NCBI GenBank assembly: GCA_964590945.1
Contig: CAZPXF010000006.1
Span: 1 to 39,538, forward strand
Source: CAZPXF01 sp964590945
GTDB taxonomy: Bacteria > Bacillota > Clostridia > Lachnospirales > Lachnospiraceae
Direction: 5' to 3'
Length of the DNA: 39,538 nucleotides
The position numbers were made by a program, and so were the translations under genes. A model generated the notes under the pieces. It worked only from the letters and a program-made list of their open reading frames with translations, searched no databases and was not told the DNA's origin. Below, in pieces: positions 15,098 to 23,672 of this stretch; the stretch's first letter is position 1; the number at the start of each line of letters is the position of its first letter.

Positions 15098-16378
15098 ATG
15101 AGAAAAGCAGCGTTACATAATCTTGGGTGCAAAGTGAATGCTTATGAGACGGAAGCTATGCAGGAGCTGCTCGAACAGGCCGGCTATGAGATCTGCTCTT
15201 TTCAGGAGCAGGCGGACGTCTATATTATCAATACATGTACCGTTACAAATATGGCGGATCGCAAGTCGCGGCAAATGATCCACCGCGCCAGACGGATGAA
15301 CCCGGATGCGGTGATCGCGGCGGCCGGATGCTACGTGCAGGTTGCCGATGCGCAGGAGCTGGATCGGGATATCGATATTGTAATTGGTAATAACCAGAAA
15401 AAGGAGCTGGTATCGATCCTCGATGAATATATGCAAAGGAAAGAGCAGACAGTCCGTATTGTGGATATCAACCATACAAGGGAATATGAAGAGCTGAAAA
15501 TGACAAAGACTGCGGAGCATACCCGTGCGTATTTGAAAGTGCAGGACGGATGCAACCAGTTCTGTACGTATTGCATCATTCCTTATGCACGGGGAAGAGT
15601 GCGCAGCAGGGCGCTGCCGGATGTTGTGGATGAAGTCAGGCGTCTTGCAGAGCACGGCTACCGGGAGATCGTACTGACGGGAATCCACTTAAGCTCCTAC
15701 GGAGCGGATCTGGAAAGCGGGACAGGCCTGTTAGAATTGATCTGTGCGGTGAGCGGCGTGGAAGGGATCGACAGGATACGTTTGGGATCTTTGGAGCCAG
15801 GGATCGTCACAGAGGAATTTGCACGGACGCTTGCAGGAATCGAGAAGGTGTGCCCGCATTTTCATCTGTCGCTGCAAAGCGGATGCGACGCCACGCTTCG
15901 GCGTATGAACCGCCGGTATACGGCGCAGGAATATGAAGAGAAATGCGGGATCCTCCGGAAGTATTTTGAGCGTCCTGCGCTTACAACTGATGTGATCGTC
16001 GGGTTTCCGGGGGAGACGGAGGAAGAATTTCAGGCTTCGATGGAGTTTGTAGACCGGATCGGGTTTTATGAGACGCATATTTTTAAATACTCCCGCAGAA
16101 AGGGGACGAAAGCGGCGTCGATGCCGGATCAGGTTCCGGAGCAGGAGAAGACAAGAAGAAGCAGCCGGATGATCGAACTGGGGGAACGGCACAGGAAAGA
16201 ATATGAGACGGGGCTCATCGGGACGAAAGCGGAAGTGCTCTTTGAGGAGAGCGAGATCCGGAACGGGGTTACCTGGCAGGTCGGACATACCAAAGAGTAT
16301 GTGAAGATTGCCGAGCCCACAGAAGAAAACTTAAAAAACCAGATCCGCCTGATCGACGTAACTTACGGTAAATTGTGA
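15098..16378 (+). CDS. mtaB: tRNA threonylcarbamoyladenosine (t6A37) methylthiotransferase
   Basis: MtaB adds a methylthio group to t6A37 of ANN-decoding tRNAs. The start at 15098 follows AAGGAAG. The 426-residue product has the three expected parts. An N-terminal UPF0004 domain has LGCKVNAYE near residue 8, INTCTVTN near 44 and AAGCYVQ near 74, giving three cysteines for one cluster. A radical-SAM domain has CNQFCTYCIIPYARGR near 150. A C-terminal TRAM-like part lies beyond 360. The LGCKVN start, SLEPG and HFHLSLQSG are typical of MtaB rather than MiaB. Confidence 0.93.
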   Translation: MRKAALHNLGCKVNAYETEAMQELLEQAGYEICSFQEQADVYIINTCTVTNMADRKSRQMIHRARRMNPDAVIAAAGCYVQVADAQELDRDIDIVIGNNQKKELVSILDEYMQRKEQTVRIVDINHTREYEELKMTKTAEHTRAYLKVQDGCNQFCTYCIIPYARGRVRSRALPDVVDEVRRLAEHGYREIVLTGIHLSSYGADLESGTGLLELICAVSGVEGIDRIRLGSLEPGIVTEEFARTLAGIEKVCPHFHLSLQSGCDATLRRMNRRYTAQEYEEKCGILRKYFERPALTTDVIVGFPGETEEEFQASMEFVDRIGFYETHIFKYSRRKGTKAASMPDQVPEQEKTRRSSRMIELGERHRKEYETGLIGTKAEVLFEESEIRNGVTWQVGHTKEYVKIAEPTEENLKNQIRLIDVTYGKL

Positions 16379-16379
16379 T

Positions 16380-16393
16380 TGTGAATATTCACA
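16380..16393. promoter_or_regulatory. Perfect palindrome upstream of the ireB promoter
   Basis: TGTGAATATTCACA is a perfect 14-base palindrome lying 24 bases before the -35 box of the ireB operon, followed by a second short palindrome AATTGCAATT. It could be an operator, or part of the mtaB 3' end. The regulator is unknown. Confidence 0.35.
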
Positions 16394-16417
16394 TAATTGC
16401 AATTGCGAAAATTAACG

Positions 16418-16446
16418 TTGAATTTCCGGGCAGATTATATTAGAAT
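16418..16446 (+). promoter_or_regulatory. Sigma-A promoter of the ireB-ruvX operon
   Basis: TTGAAT (16418-16423) and TAGAAT (16441-16446) are separated by 17 bases, 32 bases before the ATG of ireB. Confidence 0.7.
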
Positions 16447-16478
16447 GTAGACATGAATACAGATAAGGACGTGAAAAG

Positions 16479-16745
16479 ATGGCAGATATCAGAAATACAC
16501 AGTTTTTTCAGGTAGAGGCAGGACCGCAGATAGAAGCAAAGGACATTATTGAACTTGTATTCAATGCCCTTCGCGAGAAGGGATACAATCCGGTGAATCA
16601 GATCGTCGGATATATCATGTCCGGCGATCCTACCTACATCACAAGCTACAACGGCGCCCGCAGCATCATCATGAAGGTGGAGAGGGACGAGCTTGTAGAA
16701 GAGATGCTGAAGAAATATATCGAGAACAGATCCTGGAAGCAGTAA
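16479..16745 (+). CDS. ireB: IreB family regulatory phosphoprotein (DUF965/YrzL)
   Basis: The 88-residue product is a full-length member: NTQFFQVE near residue 6, ALREKGYNPVNQIVGYIMSGDPTYI split across residues 30-55 (key parts GYNPVNQ and SGDPTYI) and ARSIIMKVERDELVEE. Work on Enterococcus faecalis showed that IreB is phosphorylated on N-terminal Thr by the Ser/Thr kinase IreK and affects cephalosporin resistance; Thr7 is a matching residue here. It begins the conserved ireB-ruvX-DUF1292 operon. GGACGTGAAAAG precedes the ATG and a promoter lies upstream. Confidence 0.92.
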   Translation: MADIRNTQFFQVEAGPQIEAKDIIELVFNALREKGYNPVNQIVGYIMSGDPTYITSYNGARSIIMKVERDELVEEMLKKYIENRSWKQ

Positions 16746-16746
16746 T

Positions 16747-17175
16747 ATGAGAATCATCGGTTTGGACTATGGATCGAAGACCGTAGGAGTAGCAGTCAGC
16801 GACCCCTTAGGTCTTACTGCCCAGGGCGTAGAGACAATAGAGAGAAAAGAAGAGAATAAACTGAGAAAGACGCTGGCAAGAATTGAAGAACTTGTGCGCG
16901 AATACAGCGCAGAGAAGATCGTACTTGGCTTTCCGAAGAATATGAACAATACGGTTGGAGACCGTGCGCAGAAGTCCCTTGAGCTGAAGGAGAAGCTTGA
17001 GAGGCGTACCGGTTTGGAAGTGATTTTGTGGGATGAGCGCCTGACGACAGTTTCTGCAGAGAGGACTTTGATGGAAAGCAGGGTTCGCAGGGAGAACCGG
17101 AAGAAATACGTGGATAAGATTGCTGCAGTTTTTATTTTGCAGGGATATCTGGATTCTATGCATACGGGAGTATAG
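16747..17175 (+). CDS. ruvX: Putative pre-16S rRNA nuclease / Holliday junction resolvase, YqgF
   Basis: The 142-residue RNase H-like protein has the family's acidic residues: IIGLDYGSKTVGVAVSD near residue 3, VLGFPKNMNNT near 60, WDERLTTVSAE near 95 and YVDKIAAVFILQGYLD near the C-terminus. YqgF proteins process the 5' end of 16S rRNA in E. coli and cut Holliday junctions in some species. The ATG lies one base after the ireB stop, so translation is coupled. Confidence 0.93.
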   Translation: MRIIGLDYGSKTVGVAVSDPLGLTAQGVETIERKEENKLRKTLARIEELVREYSAEKIVLGFPKNMNNTVGDRAQKSLELKEKLERRTGLEVILWDERLTTVSAERTLMESRVRRENRKKYVDKIAAVFILQGYLDSMHTGV

Positions 17176-17179
17176 ATAG

Positions 17180-17431
17180 ATGGAGAAGATTACATTTGCC
17201 TCTGATTCAGGGGAATCAGCGGAGTTTTTTGTACTTGAACAGACGAAAATAAATGGCATTTCCTATTTACTGGTGACGGAGGATCAGGAGGAGTGCTTTA
17301 TTTTAAAAGAAAAAGAGGGATCTGAGTTGACAGAGGCTCTTTATGAAACTGTTGAAGACGACACAGAATTGGACGCCGTATCCAAAGTATTTGAAGAGTT
17401 ATTAGAGGACGTAGACTTTGAGCGGATTTAA
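17180..17431 (+). CDS. DUF1292 (YrzB) protein
   Basis: The 83-residue acidic protein shows the DUF1292 pattern: ITFASDSGES, a middle strand ISYLLVTEDQEECFILK and an acidic C-terminal helix VFEELLED. Its place directly after ruvX matches the yrzL-yrrK-yrzB order of Firmicutes. The function is unknown. It is four bases from the ruvX stop. Confidence 0.85.
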   Translation: MEKITFASDSGESAEFFVLEQTKINGISYLLVTEDQEECFILKEKEGSELTEALYETVEDDTELDAVSKVFEELLEDVDFERI

Positions 17432-17518
17432 TTTTGCGACGGATTCATGGTTTTAAGGAGAGAGGCTGTAAAAGCTTCTTTTTGCGTGCGGAAAAATAAG
17501 AAAAATGGAGGTATTTGT

Positions 17519-19189
17519 TTGAAAAGAAAACAGAATAGTAAGTTAAAGATCATTCCACTCGGCGGGCTTGAGCAGATTGGAATGAATATTACTGCCTTTG
17601 AATACGAAGACAGTATTGTTGTTGTGGACTGCGGACTGGCATTTCCGGAGGATGATATGCTCGGGATCGATCTCGTGATCCCGGATATCACATATCTCAA
17701 GGATCACATCGAGAAGGTCAGGGGATTTGTGATCACCCACGGACATGAGGATCATATCGGAGCGCTGCCATATGTTTTAAAGGAGATCAATGTTCCGGTC
17801 TATGCGACCAAGCTGACGATCGGAATCATTGACAATAAGTTAAAGGAGCACAATCTTCTTCGTTCGACGAGAAGAAAGGTTGTGAAGCATGGGCAGTCCA
17901 TCAATCTCGGTAAATTCCGGATCGAATTTATCAAGACAAACCACAGCATTGCGGACGCATCGGCGCTTGCAATTTATTCGCCGGCAGGAATCGTCGTTCA
18001 CACAGGCGATTTTAAGGTGGATTATACGCCGGTATTCGGAGACGCCATTGATCTGCAGAGACTGGCAGAGATCGGCAAAAAGGGCGTGCTTGCCCTTATG
18101 ATGGACAGTACGAATGCGGAGAGACCGGGATTTACAATGTCTGAGCGTACGGTGGGACGTACGTTTGACAATCTGTTCGGAGAGTATCGGAATACACGTA
18201 TCATCATCGCTACATTTGCTTCGAATGTAGACCGCGTACAACAGATCATCAATTCGGCTTACAAATACGACCGCAAGGTTGTAGTGGAAGGCCGCAGCAT
18301 GGTGAATATTATTACGACGGCTTCCGAACTGGGTTATCTGAAGGTGCCGGAGCACACGCTGATCGATATCGATGAGCTTCGGAATTATCCGGATGAAAAG
18401 ACGGTTATCATTACGACCGGGAGCCAGGGAGAGTCTATGGCGGCCCTTTCCAGGATGGCGGCGGATATGCACCGCAAGGTCAGCATCATGCCGGGAGATA
18501 CGGTTATTTTCAGCTCTCACCCGATCCCAGGGAATGAGAAATCCGTATCAAAGGTTATCAATGAGCTGACAGAGAAGGGAGCCAATGTTATTTTCCAGGA
18601 TGCGCATGTATCCGGACATGCCTGCCAGGAGGAGCTGAAGCTGATTTACTCCCTTGTGCGGCCGAGATATGCGATCCCGGTACATGGAGAAGTTCGTCAT
18701 TTATCGGCACATGCAAAGATCGCGGCGTCGCTTGGCTATGACAGTAATCACATTTTCCTCCTGAAGTCCGGCGATGTTCTGGAACTGGATCAGGAGGAAG
18801 CCAGAGTTACGGATAAGGTACACACAGGGGCAGTGCTTGTGGACGGACTTGGCGTCGGAGACGTTGGAAATATCGTGCTTCGTGACCGTCAGCATCTGGC
18901 GGAGGATGGGATCATGATCGTTGTCCTGACCCTGGAGAAGGGAACGAACCGGCTTCTTGCGGGACCGGATATCGTATCCCGGGGATTTGTCTATGTAAGG
19001 GAATCCAGCGACCTCATGGAGGAGGCAAGAATGACGCTGACCGATGCGGTCGAGATCTGCCTGGAAGACTCGCGGGCGGACTGGAATAAGATTAAGACAG
19101 TGATCAAGGACAAGTTAAATGAATTTATCTGGAGAAGAACAAAGAGAAGACCAATGATTCTCCCTGTAATTATGGATGTGGATGTATGA
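17519..19189 (+). CDS. rnjA: Ribonuclease J
   Basis: RNase J is the main 5'-to-3' exoribonuclease, also an endonuclease, of Firmicute mRNA decay and rRNA maturation. The likely start is a TTG at 17519, seven bases after TGGAGG; the upstream frame to 17447 has no such site. This gives 556 residues, the normal length. The metallo-beta-lactamase core shows VITHGHEDHIGALPY near residue 71, HTGDFKVDYTP near 162, SQGESMAALSRMA near 305 and HVSGHACQEE near 365, with the C-terminal domain ending in a basic tail (WRRTKRRP). It is encoded after DUF1292 and overlaps trmR by four bases. Confidence 0.95.
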   Translation: MKRKQNSKLKIIPLGGLEQIGMNITAFEYEDSIVVVDCGLAFPEDDMLGIDLVIPDITYLKDHIEKVRGFVITHGHEDHIGALPYVLKEINVPVYATKLTIGIIDNKLKEHNLLRSTRRKVVKHGQSINLGKFRIEFIKTNHSIADASALAIYSPAGIVVHTGDFKVDYTPVFGDAIDLQRLAEIGKKGVLALMMDSTNAERPGFTMSERTVGRTFDNLFGEYRNTRIIIATFASNVDRVQQIINSAYKYDRKVVVEGRSMVNIITTASELGYLKVPEHTLIDIDELRNYPDEKTVIITTGSQGESMAALSRMAADMHRKVSIMPGDTVIFSSHPIPGNEKSVSKVINELTEKGANVIFQDAHVSGHACQEELKLIYSLVRPRYAIPVHGEVRHLSAHAKIAASLGYDSNHIFLLKSGDVLELDQEEARVTDKVHTGAVLVDGLGVGDVGNIVLRDRQHLAEDGIMIVVLTLEKGTNRLLAGPDIVSRGFVYVRESSDLMEEARMTLTDAVEICLEDSRADWNKIKTVIKDKLNEFIWRRTKRRPMILPVIMDVDV

Positions 19190-19881
19190 TAGTTGACGAG
19201 AGGATGACAGCCTTTATCAACTCACTGGACACACCGAACCATGAATTACTGGAACAGATAGAGCAGGAGGCTCTGGAGGCGGACGTGCCGGTGATCCGAA
19301 AGGAGATGCAGAGCTTCCTCAAGGTTCTGACAGAGATGAAAAAACCTATGCGCATTCTCGAGGTGGGAACTGCCGTAGGTTTCTCTGCGTTAATGATGAG
19401 TGAGTATGCACCGGAAGGCTGCCGGATTACGACGATTGAGAAAGACGAAAAAAGAATTCTGGCCGCGAGGGAGAATTTCCGCCGTGCGGGCAAAGAGAAG
19501 GATATCGAGCTTCTGGCCGGGGACGCCGGGGAGATCCTGCGGGGACTTTTGGAGCCGTATGATTTTATTTTTATGGATGCGGCAAAGGCGCAGTATATCA
19601 CATGGCTACCGGATATTAAGAGGCTTTTGAAGGAAGGGGGCGTTCTTGTCTCCGACAACGTTCTTCAGGAGGGGGATATCTGCGAGTCTCATTTTGCAGT
19701 AGAAAGAAGAAACCGGACGATCCATAAGCGGATGCGGGAATACCTGTATGCGTTAAAGCACGATCAGGAGCTGCTTACAAGCATAGTCCCGATCGGAGAC
19801 GGGGCGTCCGTCAGTATCAGGAGGAAGGGAAAGAGCTATGGCAAGATTTCCGGAGCTGCTGGTTCCTGCCAGCAGTCTTGA
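19186..19881 (+). CDS. trmR: tRNA 5-hydroxyuridine methyltransferase
   Basis: The 231-residue class I methyltransferase belongs to the COG4122 O-methyltransferase family. It has RILEVGTAVGFSALMM near residue 57 for SAM, ITTIEKD near 83 and the metal/active site region FIFMDAAKAQYI near 128, then LVSDNVLQEGD near 154. In B. subtilis, TrmR turns wobble 5-hydroxyuridine into 5-methoxyuridine, and the hydroxyuridine is made by TrhP-type U32 proteins. The next gene is such a protein and overlaps by 44 bases, which strongly supports this role. The ATG overlaps the rnjA stop. Confidence 0.85.
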   Translation: MIVDERMTAFINSLDTPNHELLEQIEQEALEADVPVIRKEMQSFLKVLTEMKKPMRILEVGTAVGFSALMMSEYAPEGCRITTIEKDEKRILAARENFRRAGKEKDIELLAGDAGEILRGLLEPYDFIFMDAAKAQYITWLPDIKRLLKEGGVLVSDNVLQEGDICESHFAVERRNRTIHKRMREYLYALKHDQELLTSIVPIGDGASVSIRRKGKSYGKISGAAGSCQQS

Positions 19882-21073
19882 GGTTTTAAAAACGGCCGTT
19901 ATCTTTGGGGCGGATGCGGTTTATATCGGCGGGGAAGCCTTTGGACTTCGCGCAAAGGCAAAGAATTTCTCCATGGATGACATCCGGGAAGGAATCGCTT
20001 TCGCTCACGCGCACGATGTGAAGGTGTACATTACGGCCAATATTTTTGCGCACAATTATGATCTTGCAGGCGTGCGGGAATATTTTGAAGAATTAAAAGA
20101 GATCCGGCCGGATGCTCTGATCATTTCAGATCCCGGCGTTTTTGAGATCGCAAAAGAGGTCTGCCCGGAGATCGAGCGGCACATCAGCACACAGGCGAAC
20201 AATACCAATTATGGGACATACCTGTTCTGGATGAAGCAGGGGGCGAAGCGCGTCGTGTCCGCGCGGGAATTATCTCTTCAGGAGATAAAGGAGATACGCG
20301 CCAATATCCCGGACGTGCTGGAGATCGAGACGTTCATCCACGGAGCGATGTGCATTTCCTATTCCGGGAGATGTCTTTTGAGTAATTATTTCACCGGGAG
20401 AGACGCCAACCATGGAGCCTGCACCCATCCATGCCGCTGGAAATATGCGGTTGTGGAGGAGAAGCGCCCGGGGGAATATCTGCCGGTCTGTGAAAATGAA
20501 CGCGGAACCTATATTTTCAATTCCAAAGATCTGTGCATGATCGAGCATATTCCGGAGCTTTTGGAGGCCGGGATCGACAGCTTTAAGATCGAGGGGCGTA
20601 TGAAGACGGCCCTTTATGTGGCGACGGTTGCGCGGACATATCGCAAGGCGATCGATGATTACCAGAAAGATCCGGAGCTGTACCGCAGAAATATGCCGTG
20701 GTATCAGGAGCAGATCTCGAATTGTACGTACCGTCAGTTCACGACGGGATTTTTCTTCGGGAAGCCGGACGAGACGACGCAGATCTATGACAGCAACACC
20801 TATGTGAAAGAGTACACATATCTTGGAATCATCGGGGAGGAGCGTGACGGGACGTACCGGATCGAACAGAGAAACAAATTTTCAGTCGGAGAAGAGATCG
20901 AGATCATGAAGCCGGACGGTGAGAACCGTATTGTAACGGTAAAACGGATCCTGACGGAGGATGGAACGGAGCAGATAAGCGCCCCGCATCCAAAGCAGGT
21001 CCTGTATGTGGATTTCGGCGAGCCTGCGGCGCAGCCTTATGACATTCTCAGGAGGAAGGAAGAGGATCAGTAA
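19838..21073 (+). CDS. trhP: U32 peptidase family protein, probable tRNA uridine-34 hydroxylation factor
   Basis: The 411-residue product has family U32 features: PELLVPASSLEVLKTAV at the start, GADAVYIGGEAFGLRAKA, the IERHISTQANNTNYG segment near residue 108, and FIHGAMCISYSGRCLLSNY near 164. A set of cysteines (CTHPCRW near 195, ending a Cys pattern with GRCLL) probably binds an iron-sulfur cluster. U32 members TrhP/YrrN-YrrO make prephenate-dependent 5-hydroxyuridine at tRNA position 34. The old label 'collagenase-like protease' is not supported. It overlaps trmR by 44 bases and meets the LysR gene tail to tail with a seven-base overlap. Confidence 0.85.
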   Translation: MARFPELLVPASSLEVLKTAVIFGADAVYIGGEAFGLRAKAKNFSMDDIREGIAFAHAHDVKVYITANIFAHNYDLAGVREYFEELKEIRPDALIISDPGVFEIAKEVCPEIERHISTQANNTNYGTYLFWMKQGAKRVVSARELSLQEIKEIRANIPDVLEIETFIHGAMCISYSGRCLLSNYFTGRDANHGACTHPCRWKYAVVEEKRPGEYLPVCENERGTYIFNSKDLCMIEHIPELLEAGIDSFKIEGRMKTALYVATVARTYRKAIDDYQKDPELYRRNMPWYQEQISNCTYRQFTTGFFFGKPDETTQIYDSNTYVKEYTYLGIIGEERDGTYRIEQRNKFSVGEEIEIMKPDGENRIVTVKRILTEDGTEQISAPHPKQVLYVDFGEPAAQPYDILRRKEEDQ

Positions 21074-22005
21074 TTCTCCGCCGTTTTCAAAAATTCACGC
21101 ATGGCAGGCGTGATGTATTTGTTATGCTTGCGATAAAAATAAATATCCCGGTGGGCGTCGCCGTTTTCCAGTTTAAAATAGCAGATTTTCGGCGTAGCAG
21201 GCATATGTTTGATAAGGGTATCGCTGATAAATGAGATACCCATGCCGCGCGCAACGAGGTTGTAGGCGGTCAGCTGCTGGTCCAGCGTCAGAATGACATT
21301 CGGGCTGAACCCTTCGCTCCGGCAGATCTTGTCCGCGCGGGTGCGGGTATCATTTCCCTCACGGAGAAACAAAAAAGGATCCTGTTCAAAATAATGAAAG
21401 GGAACTGCTTTGGTTTCCTTTTTTAAATGCCTGCGGTCTATAATATCCTTTGTTGTGATGCTGTATTCATAAGCCAACCGGCAGGAGGGCAGGGAGGAGG
21501 GAACGGCCAGTACAAGATGCTCGTGGCACAGCTTTTGGCGGTCATATATGGAAGCATCGAGATCCTCCGCCTCGATCATCAGATCCAGCTCGCCCGTAAA
21601 GAGCTGATGCTCCAGATCTGCCGAATTGCCCTCCACGAGATTGATCTGGATATCCGGGTATGCCCTGGAGAAGCTGAGGATGATCGGGGGCAGCAGAAGG
21701 GAAGCAAAAAAGTTGGTCGCTCCGATGGACAGAGTTCCTCCTGTGAGATTGTTCAGATCGTTCAGATAGTTGACAAAATTGTCCTGAATATACATGATCT
21801 GTTTCACGGATTCAATATATTTTTCTCCGCACTCTGTCAGGCGGATCGGCGTCGTGCTCCTGTCAAAAAGGGGCGTACCGATCCGGGTTTCGATCTTTTT
21901 GACAGTTGCGCTCAGGGAAGGCTGGGAGATATAGAGATTGTGCGCGGCCTTCGAAAAACTTTTTTCTTTATACACTTCATAGATATATTCCATTCCTTTA
22001 AACAT
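21067..22005 (-). CDS. LysR-family transcriptional regulator
   Basis: The start at 22005 is chosen because AGAGGAA lies eight bases upstream; an ATG at 22020 would place that site inside the gene. The 312-residue product has the LysR winged-helix N-terminus: EKSFSKAAHNLYISQPSLSATVKK split as SFSKAAHNL and QPSLSATVKKIE, then GTPLFDRSTTPIRLTECG. A type 2 substrate-binding domain follows (about 88-300, with GGTLSIGATNFFASLL). It is divergent from the YitT gene, with an A/T-rich intergenic region that contains inverted repeats. It likely controls itself and yitT. The effector is unknown. Confidence 0.9.
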   Translation of the reverse strand: MFKGMEYIYEVYKEKSFSKAAHNLYISQPSLSATVKKIETRIGTPLFDRSTTPIRLTECGEKYIESVKQIMYIQDNFVNYLNDLNNLTGGTLSIGATNFFASLLLPPIILSFSRAYPDIQINLVEGNSADLEHQLFTGELDLMIEAEDLDASIYDRQKLCHEHLVLAVPSSLPSCRLAYEYSITTKDIIDRRHLKKETKAVPFHYFEQDPFLFLREGNDTRTRADKICRSEGFSPNVILTLDQQLTAYNLVARGMGISFISDTLIKHMPATPKICYFKLENGDAHRDIYFYRKHNKYITPAMREFLKTAENY

Positions 22006-22032
22006 AAAAATTCCTCTCATATGTCATGTTGT

Positions 22033-22072
22033 ATCATAAACAGAAATTTATGATATTTATATCATTATAAAT
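22033..22072. promoter_or_regulatory. Inverted repeats between lysR and yitT, probable LysR operator
   Basis: ATCATAAA (22033-22040) and TTTATGAT (22047-22054) form a perfect eight-base inverted repeat. A third half site, ATCATTATAAA (22061-22071), follows. This cluster of related half sites in the divergent region is typical of LysR-type binding sites. Confidence 0.5.
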
Positions 22073-22074
22073 AT

Positions 22075-22103
22075 TTGATTCTATTGTATAACGATTCTAT
22101 AAT
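22075..22103 (+). promoter_or_regulatory. Sigma-A promoter of the yitT gene
   Basis: TTGATT (22075-22080) and a perfect TATAAT (22098-22103) are 17 bases apart. The -35 box abuts the operator-like repeats. Confidence 0.75.
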
Positions 22104-22151
22104 GAAAGCAATGGCAAATCCGCCTGTTTACAAATGAGAGGGGAAAAGGAC

Positions 22152-23012
22152 ATGAAAGAGAAAAGTTTAAAAAAGACTGTGATGGAATATGCGATATTGA
22201 CATTGGCCGCATTCCTTATGGCAGCAGGAGATTATCTGTTTAAATTTCCGAATAATTTTTCCTTTGGAGGGGTTGCGGGATTTGCGGTTATCCTTACCGC
22301 AATTCTGCCGTGGAGCGCAGGCAGCATTGCATTTGTGATTAATATGCTGCTGCTGGCTCTGGGATTTGTTTTTCTGGATAAAAGCTTTGGAATCAAGACG
22401 GTATATGTAAGCATCCTGTTTTCTGCAGGGCTGGCTTTGGGGGATAAAATCTATCCTATGTCCGGCCCATTGACGGATCAGCCGGTTCTGGAGCTTTTTT
22501 TTGCGATCGCGCTGCCTGCGTTCAGCTCCGCAGTATTCTTTAATCTGGATGCATCCAGCGGAGGTACGGATATCGTCGCTATGATCCTGAAAAAATATAC
22601 AAGTATCAATATTGGAACTGCATTGATGATCGTAGATTCTGCCATGGTATTGTGTGCATTTATCTTATATGGATCGACGACCGGATTATTTTCCCTTGTA
22701 GGTCTTCTGGCGAAATCCCTGGTCATCGATGGGGCGATCGAAAATATCAACCTTTGCAAATTTTTTACGATCGTCTGCGATGATCCGGAACCAATCTGCA
22801 GATTTATCCGGGAAGATCTGAACCGGAGTGCGACGGTCTATAATGCGGAGGGAGCTTATTCACATCAGAAAAAGACAATCATTTTGACGGTAGTGAAACG
22901 AAGACAGGCAGTGCAGCTGCGTAATTATATCAGATTGACGCAGCCGGCGGCCTTCCTGATGATCACGAACAGCAGTGAAATAATCGGAAAGGGATTCAGA
23001 GGACTGAATTGA
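22152..23012 (+). CDS. YitT family membrane protein with DUF2179 domain
   Basis: The start at 22152 follows AGGGGAAAAGG; an ATG at 22134 is less likely. The 286-residue protein has five or six hydrophobic segments with family motifs FGGVAGFAVIL near residue 39, SFGIKTVYVSIL near 82 and NLDASSGGTDIVAMIL near 133. The C-terminal cytoplasmic DUF2179 domain starts near 205 and ends with TNSSEIIGKGF. The family's transport substrate is not known. It is divergent from a LysR regulator and preceded by a strong promoter, so it is a likely regulated target. Confidence 0.88.
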   Translation: MKEKSLKKTVMEYAILTLAAFLMAAGDYLFKFPNNFSFGGVAGFAVILTAILPWSAGSIAFVINMLLLALGFVFLDKSFGIKTVYVSILFSAGLALGDKIYPMSGPLTDQPVLELFFAIALPAFSSAVFFNLDASSGGTDIVAMILKKYTSINIGTALMIVDSAMVLCAFILYGSTTGLFSLVGLLAKSLVIDGAIENINLCKFFTIVCDDPEPICRFIREDLNRSATVYNAEGAYSHQKKTIILTVVKRRQAVQLRNYIRLTQPAAFLMITNSSEIIGKGFRGLN

Positions 23013-23014
23013 CA

Positions 23015-23644
23015 TTACAGAGTTTCCGAAAACTGCTTTTGCAGGTTTTCAATCGCCTTTTTTTCAATACGGCTTACATAGGAGCGGGAGATCCCGAGCT
23101 TTTCGGCAAGCTCCCGCTGTGTCATGGTATCGCTTCCGAACAGTCCGTACCGGAGGCGGAGGATCATTTTTTCGCGCTCCGTCAGCGCTTCATCAAAGCA
23201 TTTGTAAAGCTTTCGGACGTCCTCTTTGAAATGGATCTGCTCATAAAGGGCAGGCTCCTCTGATTTCAAAATATCATAGAGCTGAATCTCGTTTCCTTCC
23301 GGATCGGTTCCGATGGATTCAAAGAGGGAGACCTCCCGGGAAAATTTCTTTTTGCTGCGCAGATGCATGAGAATTTCATTTTCGATGCAGCGCGCCGCGT
23401 AAGTCGCGAGCCGGTTTCCTTTATCCGGTTTAAATGTCATGACTGCTTTGATAAGACCGATCGTTCCGATGGAAATGATATCTTCCTGTTCGGACTCTGA
23501 AAAATGATATTTTTTCAGGACGTGCGTGACAAGACGAAGATTGTGCTCAATCAGAATGTTTCGTGCTTCCTGATCGCCCTCCTGATATTTTTGAATATAG
23601 AAGGCTTCTTCGGAGGGGGAGAGCGGAGTGGGAAATGATTTCAC
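23015..23644 (-). CDS. sigK: RNA polymerase sporulation sigma factor SigK, no pro-sequence
   Basis: SigK drives late mother-cell transcription during sporulation. The 209-residue product has region 2 with ARNILIEHNLRLVTHVLKKY split as NILIEHNLRLV, DIISIGTIGLIKAV and ATYAARCIENEILMHLR, and region 4 with RLRYGLFG and ELAEKLGISRSYVSRIEKKA. The matches with SigK (LATYAARCIENEI, ISRSYVSRIEK) are strong. A GTG start lies six bases after AGGAG and begins at KSFPTPLSPSEE, which matches the mature N-terminus of B. subtilis SigK, so the membrane pro-sequence is absent. The gene is whole, with no skin element. It converges with yitT, two bases apart. Confidence 0.88.
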   Translation of the reverse strand: MKSFPTPLSPSEEAFYIQKYQEGDQEARNILIEHNLRLVTHVLKKYHFSESEQEDIISIGTIGLIKAVMTFKPDKGNRLATYAARCIENEILMHLRSKKKFSREVSLFESIGTDPEGNEIQLYDILKSEEPALYEQIHFKEDVRKLYKCFDEALTEREKMILRLRYGLFGSDTMTQRELAEKLGISRSYVSRIEKKAIENLQKQFSETL

Positions 23645-23672
23645 GGGAAGCTCCTGAAATGGTTGTTGATAC

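Noticed and set aside
19838..21073. Collagenase-like protease role for the U32 protein
   Set aside because: Its neighbour trmR and the cysteine set fit the tRNA hydroxylation branch of the family better.
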